From assembly GCF_001890385.1 (NCBI RefSeq), contig NZ_CP018221.1:2157501-2221500 (forward strand): a stretch of DNA of 64,000 nt, given 5' to 3'. The notes under the pieces are model-generated. The model made no database searches and was not told the DNA's origin. It saw nothing but the letters and a program-made list of their open reading frames with translations. Every line of letters begins with the position of its first letter. Within the stretch, counting starts at the first letter, position 1. Source of the DNA: Tardibacter chloracetimidivorans (GTDB lineage: Bacteria > Pseudomonadota > Alphaproteobacteria > Sphingomonadales > Sphingomonadaceae). Below, piece after piece: positions 8,337 through 18,089 of this stretch. Position numbers and translations under genes: made by a program.

Positions 8337-10532
8337 TCAGGCAAAATGTTTGCTGACGGGCAACGAGCGAATGCGCTTTCCCGTCAGCGCAAAGATCGAT
8401 GCGGTCAGCGCGGGGGCAATCACAGGCACGCCGATCTCCCCGGCCCCACCCGGTATCTGATCGCCCGGTATCAGGAAGACGTCGACCGGGGGCACCTCGG
8501 CCAGCATGATCGCGGGATAGTCGTGGAAATTCGACTGTTCGACCCGCCCGTCCTTGATGGTGATCTCGCCCTTTAGCGCGGCGGTCAGCGCGAACAGCGC
8601 CGCCCCCTGGATCTGGGCGATCACGCTGTCGGGGTTGACCGAAAAACCATGGTCCACGGCGACGACGATCCGATTCACCTTGGGCTGCCCGTCCACGAGC
8701 GAGGTGTCGATGACGGCGGCGACGCGGCAGAGCCACCGTTCCTCGGTGTAGCAGGCAAAGCCGAGCGCGTGCCCCTCGCGTGCAGCGCCCCAGCCCGCCT
8801 CCTTCGCGGCCTTGTCGACCACGGCCAGAAGGCGCTTGTCGCCAGCCAGCCACGGGCGGCGCATGGCGATCGGGTCCAGCTTGGCCGCGACCGCGAGCTC
8901 GTCGATCAGGGATTCCAGAAAGAAGATGTTGGGCGGCACGGCGATCCCGCGCCACGGTCCATGCCTTACTGCGCTGGTCGTCGGCGCTACTTCGAATAGC
9001 GCGTTGGCGGCCGGATAGGTTTTGGTGTTGAGGGCATCGATCAGCATGAAATCGACGCCGTTCTGAACAAGATAGGGCCGCTGGTCGGTCCAGGGGCCGC
9101 GCCCGGCAACGCGCATGCGGAGGGCGGAGAGGTCGCCCTTCGCGTCCAGCGCCGCCTCGGCCCTGATCGCGGTAAACGGACGATATTGATCGTGCTGTAT
9201 ATCCTCCTCGCGCGACCAGATAAGCTTGATGGGGGCCGAAGCACGCTGTGCGATCTTGACAGCCTGCTCCACATAATCGAGGTCGCCGCGACGCCCGAAT
9301 CCTCCCCCGGCATAGGTGACCGTCAGATGGACTTTTTCCTCGGGCAGGCCGGCGACGGCAGCCGCGGCGCGCCGCTGGACCGTTGGTCCCTGCGAGCCGG
9401 TCCAGATCGACAGCCCATCCGCCGTGAACTCGGCGACCACCGACATCGGCTCCATGGTCGCATGGGCGAGATGAGGAACATCATAGTCCTGCGCGACCTT
9501 GGTCTTGGCGGCCGCGAACGCAGCAGCGGCGTCGCCCTTGACCTCGAACGGCAGCGCGCCTGGACCATCGAGCGCCGCCTTCAGCTTTGCCAATTCGGTT
9601 GCCGTGCTTGCCTTCGCATTGGGAGCGTCCGACCACCGGATGTCCATCTCTTCGAGCACGGTATTCGCTGTCCACCAGCTGTCGGCGACGACCGCGACGA
9701 AATTATCGATCAGGTAGACCCCTTTGACGCCCTTTTGCGCCCTGGCCTTGGCCTCCTCCGCGCGCAATGGGGTCGAACCTACGACCGGCGCATGCCGGAT
9801 GGCCGCATAGAGCATCCCGGGCCGCACCACGTCGACGGCGAAGATGGCGCTGCCGTCGACTTTGGATGGTATGTCGAGGCGCTTCTGCGGGCGCCCGATC
9901 AATTTCCAATCCTTCGGATCGCGCAACGCTGGCTTGGCTGGCACAGGTAACTCAGCCGCTGCCGGAGCGATCGTTGCGAACATTATTGATCGTCCGGAGC
10001 CGGCATGCTTCACCGCAGCGTCGGCTGTAACGCATTCGCCCGGATCAACTTCCCATTTCTGCGCCGCCGCAAGCGTCAGCATCTCGCGCATCTGCGCTGC
10101 GGCTGTTCGGACAGGCATGAAGAAGCCAGCGGTTACGGTACTGCCGCCCGTCACCTGCTCTCCGGCATAAAGCTGTCCTGGCTGACCCAGCAGCATGTTG
10201 CGATATTCAGGGAGACCCGTCGCCAACTCGAAGCGGGTCTTGCTCCAGTCGGCCCCCAGTTCGTCGCAAGCGATCATCGCCAGTGTTGACGACGTCCCCT
10301 GTCCGATCTCGGCGGCGGGAGAGAGGAAGGAGATTGAGTTGTCCGCGTGCAGACGAAGGAAGGCGTTGGACGCCACCGTCGCGGGCGGGGCATCGGACGA
10401 CGACGAGGCGGATGCACACGCCCCCAGCGGAATCGCGATCTGGAGCAGGACGACGGAACCTGCGACCGCACCGCTCCGGCGCAGGAATTCACGCCGGTCC
10501 AGCCTGTGTGCACGCGTCTGGCCTCGGTTCAT
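8337..10532 (-). CDS. Molybdenum hydroxylase large subunit, xanthine dehydrogenase family (IorB-like), Tat-exported
   Basis: A 731-residue molybdopterin-binding subunit of the xanthine oxidase family, of the isoquinoline 1-oxidoreductase beta type. The chosen ATG follows GGAG by 8 nt and gives an immediate twin-arginine signal (RLDRREFLRRSGAVAG), with export of the folded, cofactor-loaded enzyme; the frame extends upstream to 10661 but this adds nothing recognisable. Molybdopterin motifs include EIGQGTSSTLAM and YAGGGFGRRGDLDYVEQA, and the C-terminal GGAGEIGVP carries the presumed catalytic Glu. The family hydroxylates N-heterocycles or oxidises aldehydes with water-derived oxygen. The partner [2Fe-2S] subunit is directly upstream. 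No FAD subunit is present, as expected for the IorAB type, where a cytochrome or quinone takes the electrons. The substrate is unknown. Confidence 0.9.
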   Translation of the reverse strand: MNRGQTRAHRLDRREFLRRSGAVAGSVVLLQIAIPLGACASASSSSDAPPATVASNAFLRLHADNSISFLSPAAEIGQGTSSTLAMIACDELGADWSKTRFELATGLPEYRNMLLGQPGQLYAGEQVTGGSTVTAGFFMPVRTAAAQMREMLTLAAAQKWEVDPGECVTADAAVKHAGSGRSIMFATIAPAAAELPVPAKPALRDPKDWKLIGRPQKRLDIPSKVDGSAIFAVDVVRPGMLYAAIRHAPVVGSTPLRAEEAKARAQKGVKGVYLIDNFVAVVADSWWTANTVLEEMDIRWSDAPNAKASTATELAKLKAALDGPGALPFEVKGDAAAAFAAAKTKVAQDYDVPHLAHATMEPMSVVAEFTADGLSIWTGSQGPTVQRRAAAAVAGLPEEKVHLTVTYAGGGFGRRGDLDYVEQAVKIAQRASAPIKLIWSREEDIQHDQYRPFTAIRAEAALDAKGDLSALRMRVAGRGPWTDQRPYLVQNGVDFMLIDALNTKTYPAANALFEVAPTTSAVRHGPWRGIAVPPNIFFLESLIDELAVAAKLDPIAMRRPWLAGDKRLLAVVDKAAKEAGWGAAREGHALGFACYTEERWLCRVAAVIDTSLVDGQPKVNRIVVAVDHGFSVNPDSVIAQIQGAALFALTAALKGEITIKDGRVEQSNFHDYPAIMLAEVPPVDVFLIPGDQIPGGAGEIGVPVIAPALTASIFALTGKRIRSLPVSKHFA

Positions 10533-10545
10533 TGAGCGCACTCCA

Positions 10546-10992
10546 TCAAGCTGCGGCAGCGGCTTTGATCGCCGCGCGGATGCGGTGATAGGTGCCGCAG
10601 CGGCAGATGTTGGTGATCGCGGCATCGATGTCCGCGTCCGTTGGATCGGTATGGGTCGCAAGGAACGCCGCCGCTGCCATCAACATACCGCTTTGGCAGT
10701 AGCCGCACTGCGGCACCGCGTGCTCGATCCAGGCTTGCTGCAGCCTGTGTGAGCGATCTTTCGACAAGCCCTCTACCGTCAGAACCGACTTGCCCTCCAC
10801 GTCCCCGACGGGCACCGAGCAGGAGCGTTGCGCCTCGCCGTCGATATGTACCGTGCATGCGCCGCACAGGGCCTTGCCGCAGCCGAACTTGGTTCCAGTC
10901 AGACCCGCATCTTCACGGATTACCCATAGAAGCGGCTTAGCCGGATCGACGTCTGTCCGAACGGACTCTCCGTTCAGCTTGAAGAACGCCAT
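10546..10992 (-). CDS. [2Fe-2S] small subunit of the molybdenum hydroxylase (IorA-like)
   Basis: A 148-residue two-cluster iron-sulfur subunit. The N-terminal plant-type ferredoxin cluster is bound by [17 protein letters not shown] with a later Cys (RSCSVP). The C-terminal helical cluster is bound by CGYCQSGM and NICRCGTY. Length and layout match the small subunits of IorAB-type molybdenum hydroxylases, which carry electrons from the molybdenum centre. Its stop codon lies 13 nt before the start of the large subunit and overlaps the ribosome-binding region of that gene, so the two are translationally close. An alpha/beta hydrolase gene lies 9 nt upstream in the same operon. Confidence 0.93.
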   Translation of the reverse strand: MAFFKLNGESVRTDVDPAKPLLWVIREDAGLTGTKFGCGKALCGACTVHIDGEAQRSCSVPVGDVEGKSVLTVEGLSKDRSHRLQQAWIEHAVPQCGYCQSGMLMAAAAFLATHTDPTDADIDAAITNICRCGTYHRIRAAIKAAAAA

Positions 10993-11001
10993 TTCCCTCT
11001 C

Positions 11002-11814
11002 CTATTTCCGCGCAGTTTCGACCGCTGCGAGGGTGGCATGAAAGTCACGCAGGATAGCATTGTATCTGTCCGGTTTCAGCACCGCCGGATAATGCTCCCC
11101 ACCGCTGATCCTGTGCCGCGCGCTGCTGCCGTAACGAGTGGCCATCTCGTCCTGCATGGGCGGGTCGATCAAGGGATCGTCATCGCATTCAACAAGTGCG
11201 ATCCGTTCGCCGGGGAGGTCGATCACAGGCGCCGGGCTACTGAATCTCACGCCGCGGAGGCGAGACTGCAACCCTTCACCCGATTGCACCGGGCCGACCA
11301 ATTCGCCGATTATCTCGGCCAGCCGCGCATGTTCGGCGCTCTTGCCGGCCGCCGCCTGAGCGCCGCGATTGACTGCGACGACAACGTCCGGGCCACTCAT
11401 GCTCAGCATGTGATCGAACAAAGCCTGTTTGGACTGGCTGTCTATGAAAGCGTTGGCGAGTAGGGCGCCAGCCACATAATCTGGAAAGCGCGCGGCGAAA
11501 AACTGGAGCCACAGGGCCCCAAACGAGCTGCCGGAAAAAACCGCTCGGGAGATACCAAGTCTATCGAGGAAAGAACGGAAGCCATTCGCCAGTGCCTGGC
11601 AATCGCTAACCTCGGGATAGGTGACCGCGATGACCCTGATATCCTGGCCGATTGCAAGCAATTGATTGAAATAGATATCACCGGTTCCCTGGGCGCCGGG
11701 CAGCAACACCAGAGGAAATCCCTCTTCCTTCGTCTGGGTGAACGACCAAACTTCGTTATCGACCACAAGCGACTGATGGACGAAATGCGTTCTAACCTGA
11801 TTCAGAATGCTCAA
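11002..11814 (-). CDS. Alpha/beta hydrolase, maspardin-like
   Basis: A 270-residue alpha/beta-hydrolase. The nucleophile elbow is GSSFG with Ser97. The acid is probably in IALVECDDDPLIDP (about residues 211-224) and the His in SGGEHYP (about 240). The N-terminal block FPLVLLPGAQGTGDIYFNQ and the phrase FLDRLGISRAVFSGSSFG resemble maspardin (SPG21)-like proteins more than ordinary esterases. It is the first gene of the leftward operon with the [2Fe-2S] and molybdenum subunits, so it may hydrolyse a substrate or product of that enzyme. That role is inference; the oxyanion segment PGAQG fits an active hydrolase. Confidence 0.8.
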   Translation of the reverse strand: MSILNQVRTHFVHQSLVVDNEVWSFTQTKEEGFPLVLLPGAQGTGDIYFNQLLAIGQDIRVIAVTYPEVSDCQALANGFRSFLDRLGISRAVFSGSSFGALWLQFFAARFPDYVAGALLANAFIDSQSKQALFDHMLSMSGPDVVVAVNRGAQAAAGKSAEHARLAEIIGELVGPVQSGEGLQSRLRGVRFSSPAPVIDLPGERIALVECDDDPLIDPPMQDEMATRYGSSARHRISGGEHYPAVLKPDRYNAILRDFHATLAAVETARK

Positions 11815-12098
11815 TTTCTTCGCCTTAACTTCTGCAAACTTCTTGATGTATTCATGAGCCCGAGATAATCACCCGGAGAGGCAGAATATGCATCCTCAAA
11901 ACATTTTTTGCCTTCTTTACACTATTTTACCCAGGCTCCGGTCGGCGGCTATATCACGCAAGCAATCCGATCATTGATCCGGCAAATAACATGGGAAGGG
12001 GAACGAGCCCGTGGCGGCTGATCGTCCGGCAGGTCGAGGGGCCGCAGGACTGGAGCCTTAAACATAGATGATCAACACCCCGAACGGCAGGATGGACT

Positions 12099-13070
12099 TT
12101 ACAGTAGTTCGCCAAGCCGCCCCCGGACGAGAGCATCTGCCTGGACCATGATACGGTCGATCAGCTCAGCTACAGTGGGGATGTCGTCGATCAGCCCTGC
12201 CACCATGCCGCAACTCCATGCGCCCGCCTCCGTCTCGCCGTCCATCATCACGCGAGGATAGACGCCGCCGACATAGATGCGGATGTCGTCGATGGTCACG
12301 GTCGATCCCTTTTCCCGTTCGACATCCAGCAGTTGCTCCACCGCCCGATTATTCAGGACGCGCTCGGTGTTGCGCAGCGGCCGCATCACGAGCCTGGTGT
12401 CCAGTTCGCTCGCCTGCACAATTGCGCGCTTCACATTGTCGTGCACCGGTGCGTCACGCGTCGCGACGAAGCGCGTTCCCATGTTGATGCCATCCGCGCC
12501 GAGCGCCAGAGCGGCGACAAGACTCCGTCCGTCGGCCATGCCGCCGGATGCGATGAACGGGATGCGCAATGTGTCGGCGGCGCGGGGCAGCAGGATCATG
12601 TTGGGGATATCGTCTTCACCGGGATGCCCCCCGCATTCGAATCCATCAATGCTTACAGCCGCACATCCCAGGCGCTCGGCCGTAAGGGCGTGACGGATCG
12701 AGGTGCATTTATGGAGCACCTTCACCCCCGCCGCGTCGAGTATCGGCATGTATGGCGCGGGGTTGCGTCCAGCGGTTTCGACGATACGGACCCCGCCTTC
12801 TATGATCGCCTGAACGTATTCGGCGTAGGGCGGCGGATTGAGCGACGGAAGAAATGACAGGTTCACGCCGAAAGGCGCGTCAGTCATGCCCCGGCAGCGC
12901 TCAATCTCACGCAAAAGGGCTTCGGGTGTGCGCTGGGTCAGCCCGGTGATGATGCCGAGACCGCCTGCGTTGGAAACCGCCGAAGCAAGCTCTGCAAGTC
13001 CCACGAAATGCATGCCGCCCTGGATGATCGGGTGGGTTATGCCAAACAGGTCGGTGATCCTCGTCCGCAT
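12099..13070 (-). CDS. NAD(P)H-dependent flavin oxidoreductase / nitronate monooxygenase family
   Basis: A 323-residue TIM-barrel flavoprotein of the 2-nitropropane dioxygenase family. Motifs are the N-terminal HPIIQGGMHFVG, GGLGIITGL, GGHPGEDDIPN and the phosphate-binding ASGGMADGRSLVAAL followed by GADGINMGTRF. The frame continues upstream to 13184, but the ATG at 13070 has GGGAG 8 nt before it and begins at the conserved MRTRITDLFGI start. Relatives oxidise nitronates or reduce enones and quinones; the substrate cannot be read here. Divergent from the indolepyruvate oxidoreductase gene across a gap of about 650 nt, it is probably transcribed alone. Confidence 0.88.
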   Translation of the reverse strand: MRTRITDLFGITHPIIQGGMHFVGLAELASAVSNAGGLGIITGLTQRTPEALLREIERCRGMTDAPFGVNLSFLPSLNPPPYAEYVQAIIEGGVRIVETAGRNPAPYMPILDAAGVKVLHKCTSIRHALTAERLGCAAVSIDGFECGGHPGEDDIPNMILLPRAADTLRIPFIASGGMADGRSLVAALALGADGINMGTRFVATRDAPVHDNVKRAIVQASELDTRLVMRPLRNTERVLNNRAVEQLLDVEREKGSTVTIDDIRIYVGGVYPRVMMDGETEAGAWSCGMVAGLIDDIPTVAELIDRIMVQADALVRGRLGELL

Positions 13071-13722
13071 TTGTTGTTCTCCCAAGCAGCGGATGACATG
13101 AAGCGGCCACCGCGACGTCGGCGTCGCCTGCACGCGGGACGCGCGCGGCGTCAGCGCCCGGAACGTGATCGCAGGGCCATTCAAGGTGCTGATAGGCGAT
13201 CAGGCGCGTGGCAGCATCATCACTATGATCAATGATGAAATTGCGCGTGCAGAATGGCGTTATATGTCCAGGCTGCTCTAAAGAATGACAGGATCGAGAA
13301 GAGATATGTGAATGACATTTACATCAACTGTCAGTCTAATAACGCAGGCAATAAGATAAAGATATTTGAAAACGATCTTTGCGTATTTGAAATGTTGTAA
13401 TCCAAATGCCAAGATGATCTCCAATCTGCGTCCTTCGCGCGCAGTGATCGTGCGATATCGATATCGACCAGCTACCCTGGGCGAGGTCGATGATCGTCGC
13501 TGTCGAGCGACCACGATCGGGGATGGCCCTGTCAGGGCCGCCGCAAATACCTTCATCGTCTGCATGTCGACGTTCGATCTCGCCGCCCTTCACGGCAGCG
13601 GAGATGGGGCGGTAACCTCGTCGCCTCTCGCGACGATTGCGTGCGACGAGACTGGAGCGACGGGAAGAGATGCGATCGGCATTGCGGTGCCACATCCCTG
13701 CTGAATGATGAAAGGCCCAGGA
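13071..13722. other. Long divergent intergenic region
   Basis: No gene is supported here; the open frames are upstream extensions or antisense shadows. The stretch from about 13290 to 13420 is much more AT-rich than its surroundings and probably holds promoters for the divergent genes at 13070 and 13723. A 5-bp inverted repeat TGACA-N11-TGTCA lies near 13313-13333, which could be a regulator site, but it is short enough to be chance. Confidence 0.35.
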
Positions 13723-16700
13723 ATGATGCTGCACGATTTGGCTCTTGAGGATCGATATCGGTTCGACGGCAAGCCATTCTATCTCAGCGGCACGCAATCG
13801 TTGGTGCGGCTTTTCCAGCTCGAACAGCGTCGGCGGGCCGAACAAGGCTTGAATACCGCAGTTTACGTAACCGGTTATCGCGGTTCGCCGCTGGGCACGC
13901 TGGATCAGACCTTTGCCCGGGCGAGCAAGCTTATCGATCCAGCCATCAGCCTGCAACCTGCGGTCAATGAGGATTTGGCGGCCACCGCGGTCTGGGGCTC
14001 GCAGCAGGTCGGAACCTATGGCGAAGGACGTGTCGATGGGGTCTCCGCCGCATGGTATGGCAAAGGCCCGGGCGTAGATCGTACCGGCGACGTATTCAAG
14101 CACGGCAATCTTGCCGGTTCCGCCCGTAACGGAGGCGTTCTCGTCATCGCCGGGGACGATCATATCTGCAAATCTTCAACGACCGCCCATCAGTCCGAAT
14201 ATGCGCTGATGTCCGCGATGATTCCGGTGCTGGCGCCTTCGAGCATCTCGGAACAGATGGAGTTGGGGCTAATCGGCTGGGAAATGTCCCGCTACACCGG
14301 TTTGTGGGTCGGCTTGAAGGTCGTAACCGAGATCATGGACAGCAGCGAGAGCGTGTCCCACGATCCAAGGATCGATGTCTCGACCCCGACGGATTTCGAA
14401 ATGCCCGCCGATGGGCTCTCGTTGCGCTCGCCCGATACCGCCCTCGCGCAGGAAGAGCGGTTGCACAAGTTCAAGATTCCGGCAGCACTTGCCTTTGCGC
14501 GAGCGAACCGGCTCGATCATGTCGTCTTCGGAACAAGCGAGGCGCGCATCGGGATCGTCACGGTAGGCAAGGCGCACGCAGACACGTTGCAGGCGCTTGC
14601 GGATCTCGGCATCGGGGAACGACAGGCAGCCGCGTTAGGTCTGCGCCTCTACAAGGTTGCGATGCCTTGGCCGCTCGAGCCTGAGGGCATAAGGGATTTC
14701 GCAACGGGGCTCGAACAAATCATCGTCGTCGAGGAGAAGCGCGGACTGGTGGAGGACCAGCTCCGCAAGCATCTTTACGGTCTGGCGAACGCGCCTGTCA
14801 TCGTTGGAAAATGCGACGAGAAGGGACAATGGCTGTTCCCTTCAAATGGGGAACTGGGCCCCGGCCTCATCGCGGCCCGGCTGGGGAAACGCATCCTCGC
14901 GCGCGGAGGCGATGCTGAATTGTCGGCGCGTGTTGCGCGCCTGGTGGACGATCGCGCGACGCTGAGCGGCTTGGCGAGCCTAGCCGAACGCCCACCGCAT
15001 TTCTGTTCCGGCTGTCCGCACAACAGCTCGACCAACGTTCCCGAGGGCAGCCGCGCATTCGCCGGCATCGGCTGTCACGGCCTGGTGCTGCCGATGGAGC
15101 GCAGTACCTCCAGCTACACACATATGGGTGGCGAAGGCGCGAACTGGATCGGTCTGTCGCGCTATTCGACGAGCGATCACGTCTTTCAAAATCTCGGTGA
15201 CGGCACCTATTTCCATTCCGGCTCGCTGGCCATTCGCGCTGCGATCGCTGCCGGCGTCAACATCACGTACAAGATCCTGTTCAACGACGCCGTGGCCATG
15301 ACTGGTGGACAGGCGATGGATGGCGAGCTGACGGTCGATCGCGTCGCCGCGCAGGTCGCGGCAGAAGGCGCGGCGCGCGTCGTAATCGTGTCTGACGACC
15401 CTGACCAGTATCCCGCCGGCACGTTCGGCAAAGGGGTCGCCATTCATCCGCGTGCGGACCTGGACCAGGTCCAACGCCAGTTGCGCGACGTCGCGGGCGT
15501 CACCGTTCTCATCTACCACCAGACCTGCGCGACCGAGCTGCGGCGCCTGCGCAAGCGGGGGATGACGCCCGACCCGCAAGTGGCCGTGCTGATCAACGAC
15601 CTGGTCTGCGAAGGGTGCGGGGATTGCTCGCGCGCTTCCAATTGCCTGTCCGTCGTCCCGGTGGAAACCGAATTCGGCCGCAAACGAACCGTCGACCTGT
15701 CGACCTGCAACAAGGATCGATCGTGCCTTGATGGCTTCTGCCCGAGTTTCGTGACCGTCGAAGGGGGCAGGCTGCGTAAGCCGACGCCGGCCCTGGCGGG
15801 CGGGGAGGCCATACCGGATCCGGTGCCGGCCATCGGCGGCGACAAATGTTCGCTGGTGGTAACGGGCATAGGCGGAACCGGCGTCGTGACGATCGGCGCG
15901 ATCATCGGCATGGCGGCACATCTGGACGGAAAGGCCGTGCGCGTCATGGACATGACCGGCCTGGCGCAAAAGGGGGGTGCGGTGGTCAGCCACATCCAGC
16001 TCGCCCCCAATGCAGACGACATACGCGCGTCCAAGATCAGTGCGGGCGCCGCCGACCTCCTCCTGGTCTGCGACCTGGTGGTCGGTGCTTTGCCGGACAA
16101 TCTCGGCCGCATCTCGCGCGGCGCCGGCCGCGTGATCGCCAACGACCATGAAAGCATCACCGGCGCCTTCACACGCGACCCTGATGTTCGCTTGCCGACA
16201 TCGGCATTGCGGAAGGCGCTGAAGTCGATGGTTGGAGATGAGCGGGTTGATCTCTTCGACGCCACCGATCTCGCGACCCGCCTGGTGGGAGATGCCGTGG
16301 GTACGAACCTCTTCCTCGTGGGATTTGCCTGGCAGAGAGGTCTGCTGCCCCTTTCCTTCGAAGCTCTCGATGGCGCTATCGCGCTGAACGGGGTGGCGGT
16401 GTCGCTCAACCGCCAGGCGTTCGAATGGGGGCGGCGGGCTGCGCTCGATCTTCCTGCCGTACAGGATGTGGCGCAGGGCGATCGGCCGCCGCATCACATC
16501 CTCTCGTCTTCGCTCGACGAAGAGGTCGCCCGCCGGGTCGCGTTCCTGACTGATTATCAGGACGCCGCCTATGCGCGACGCTATGCCGACGTTGTGGAGC
16601 GCGCGCGCACGGCGGAAGCGGCCGTCCTTCCAGACAGCGACAAGTTCGCCCGGGCAGTCGCTCGATCGCTCTTCCGGCTGATGGCCTATAAGGACGAATA

Positions 16701-17205
16701 TGAGGTGGCGCGGCTGCACACCCAATCGGGCTTCCGCGAGTCCATTGAGGAGCGCTTCGAAGGACCTTTCAAGCTCAGCTTCCATATGGCGCCGCCTCTA
16801 TTTGCCCGTCGGGACCCCGTCACCGGTCACCCGCGCAAATCACGGTTCGGCGGGTGGATGTATCCGGCGCTGGCATTGCTCGCGCGCGGACGCTTTTTGC
16901 GTGGCACGATGTTCGATGTCTTCGGCTATACGAAGGAACGCAGGCTGGAGCGTCAGCTGGTCGACGATTTTTGCGCGCTGGTGTTGGACACGCTTGTGCC
17001 CGCCCTGAACGCCAACAATGTTTCAGATGCGGCCAAGGTTGCCGAAGCGGCCCAGGCCATTCGCGGCTTCGGGCATGTAAAGCTGAACAGTGTCGCGGTG
17101 GCGCAGCAAAGGCAGGCGAACGCCCTCTCATCGTTCATGACGGAAAAGAGCGCGTCGCGCACACCGAGCCGTACGCCCGCAATGGCTTCTGCGGAAACGG
17201 CTTGA
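13723..17205 (+). CDS. Indolepyruvate ferredoxin oxidoreductase, fused large form
   Basis: About 1160 residues, the size of the single-chain alphaproteobacterial enzyme in which the alpha and gamma parts are fused. An N-terminal thiamin-diphosphate pyrimidine domain (YVTGYRGSPLGTLDQ) is followed by a second thiamin region (FCSGCPHNSSTN, GIGCHGLVL), a ferredoxin-like region with CEGCGDCSRASNC and CNKDRSCLDGFCPSF (near residues 630-670), and a C-terminal gamma-like domain (VTGIGGTGVVTIGAI). The family decarboxylates aryl-pyruvates to aryl-acetyl-CoA and reduces ferredoxin in the cytoplasm. Several ATGs occur at 13705-13728; AAAGG 7 nt before 13723 favours that one. The hydratase gene follows 45 nt later, so it probably shares an operon with the lower meta pathway. 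Confidence 0.92.
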   Translation: MMLHDLALEDRYRFDGKPFYLSGTQSLVRLFQLEQRRRAEQGLNTAVYVTGYRGSPLGTLDQTFARASKLIDPAISLQPAVNEDLAATAVWGSQQVGTYGEGRVDGVSAAWYGKGPGVDRTGDVFKHGNLAGSARNGGVLVIAGDDHICKSSTTAHQSEYALMSAMIPVLAPSSISEQMELGLIGWEMSRYTGLWVGLKVVTEIMDSSESVSHDPRIDVSTPTDFEMPADGLSLRSPDTALAQEERLHKFKIPAALAFARANRLDHVVFGTSEARIGIVTVGKAHADTLQALADLGIGERQAAALGLRLYKVAMPWPLEPEGIRDFATGLEQIIVVEEKRGLVEDQLRKHLYGLANAPVIVGKCDEKGQWLFPSNGELGPGLIAARLGKRILARGGDAELSARVARLVDDRATLSGLASLAERPPHFCSGCPHNSSTNVPEGSRAFAGIGCHGLVLPMERSTSSYTHMGGEGANWIGLSRYSTSDHVFQNLGDGTYFHSGSLAIRAAIAAGVNITYKILFNDAVAMTGGQAMDGELTVDRVAAQVAAEGAARVVIVSDDPDQYPAGTFGKGVAIHPRADLDQVQRQLRDVAGVTVLIYHQTCATELRRLRKRGMTPDPQVAVLINDLVCEGCGDCSRASNCLSVVPVETEFGRKRTVDLSTCNKDRSCLDGFCPSFVTVEGGRLRKPTPALAGGEAIPDPVPAIGGDKCSLVVTGIGGTGVVTIGAIIGMAAHLDGKAVRVMDMTGLAQKGGAVVSHIQLAPNADDIRASKISAGAADLLLVCDLVVGALPDNLGRISRGAGRVIANDHESITGAFTRDPDVRLPTSALRKALKSMVGDERVDLFDATDLATRLVGDAVGTNLFLVGFAWQRGLLPLSFEALDGAIALNGVAVSLNRQAFEWGRRAALDLPAVQDVAQGDRPPHHILSSSLDEEVARRVAFLTDYQDAAYARRYADVVERARTAEAAVLPDSDKFARAVARSLFRLMAYKDEYEVARLHTQSGFRESIEERFEGPFKLSFHMAPPLFARRDPVTGHPRKSRFGGWMYPALALLARGRFLRGTMFDVFGYTKERRLERQLVDDFCALVLDTLVPALNANNVSDAAKVAEAAQAIRGFGHVKLNSVAVAQQRQANALSSFMTEKSASRTPSRTPAMASAETA

Positions 17206-17250
17206 GAGTGAACAAGCCTGCTTTTCCATCTTTATGGTCGAGGTCTGTCT

Positions 17251-18078
17251 ATGTCCGAACCTACCACGCCGCACAATTCTGACGCCCTGGACTCGCGGCA
17301 TGCTCGGCTCGCGGCGGCGCTGCGGGCGGCGGACGTCAATAACACGCCGATCCGGCCGCTTCGCGATAGCGCTTTGGAGCTTGGGGTTTCGACGACGCAG
17401 GAAGATGCCTATGCCGTCCAGCGGCAGGTACGCGAACTGCGGACCGCGGCGGGCGACCGGGTAATCGGCCGCAAGATCGGCCTGACTGCGGCCGCGGTGC
17501 AGCGGCAGCTGGGCGTAGACCAGCCCGACTATGGCACGTTGTGGGCTTCAACGGCCTTTGGCGATGGCGCGACGGTCTCGCTTTCGAGCTTGATCCACCC
17601 GAAAATCGAGGCGGAAGTGGCACTCGTTCTGGAGCACGATCTGCACGACCCCGATCTCACGGTGGTAGACATCATCAAGGCAACGGCCTTCGTGCTGCCG
17701 GCGCTCGAAATCGTCGATAGCCGCATCATCGACTGGGATATCCAGTTGTTCGATACGGTGGCCGATAATGCGTCGGCTGCTGGCTTCGTATTGGGTGCCG
17801 ATCCGAAGCGTCTCGACCAGGTTGATCTGCGGGATGCGGTGATGGCGATGACCGAAGATGGCCGGACCGTTTCGCAGGGCCTTGGCAGCGATTGCATGGG
17901 TCATCCGCTTAACGCCGCCACCTGGCTGGCAAGGCAATGCTGTACTTACGGCGACCCGCTTGGCGCGGGGGATATCATATTGACCGGCGCGGTCGGTCCA
18001 ATGGTCACGGTCAGGCAAGGTGCTCGTTACGAAGCACACATAAGCGGTCTCGGACGTGTTGCAGCCGAATTTTCGTAG
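17251..18078 (+). CDS. 2-keto-4-pentenoate hydratase
   Basis: A 275-residue member of the fumarylacetoacetate hydrolase-like hydratase/decarboxylase family. Typical features are [19 protein letters not shown], a [16 protein letters not shown] stretch with acidic metal ligands, [12 protein letters not shown], and a C-terminal [12 protein letters not shown]. It hydrates 2-hydroxypenta-2,4-dienoate, the product of meta-cleavage hydrolases, to 4-hydroxy-2-oxovalerate. The next two genes complete the route, with acetaldehyde dehydrogenase 11 nt downstream whose ribosome site overlaps this stop codon. The length fits the MhpD/XylJ group. Substrate side-chain specificity cannot be read. Confidence 0.93.
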   Translation: MSEPTTPHNSDALDSRHARLAAALRAADVNNTPIRPLRDSALELGVSTTQEDAYAVQRQVRELRTAAGDRVIGRKIGLTAAAVQRQLGVDQPDYGTLWASTAFGDGATVSLSSLIHPKIEAEVALVLEHDLHDPDLTVVDIIKATAFVLPALEIVDSRIIDWDIQLFDTVADNASAAGFVLGADPKRLDQVDLRDAVMAMTEDGRTVSQGLGSDCMGHPLNAATWLARQCCTYGDPLGAGDIILTGAVGPMVTVRQGARYEAHISGLGRVAAEFS

Positions 18079-18089
18079 GAGCTTCAGGG

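Noticed and set aside
13336-14163. 275-codon minus-strand frame upstream of the oxidoreductase
   Set aside because: Overlaps the start of the conserved thiamin domain on the other strand and shows no known motif.
14980-16785. 601-codon minus-strand open frame
   Set aside because: Antisense to the indolepyruvate oxidoreductase gene, with no recognisable protein motifs.
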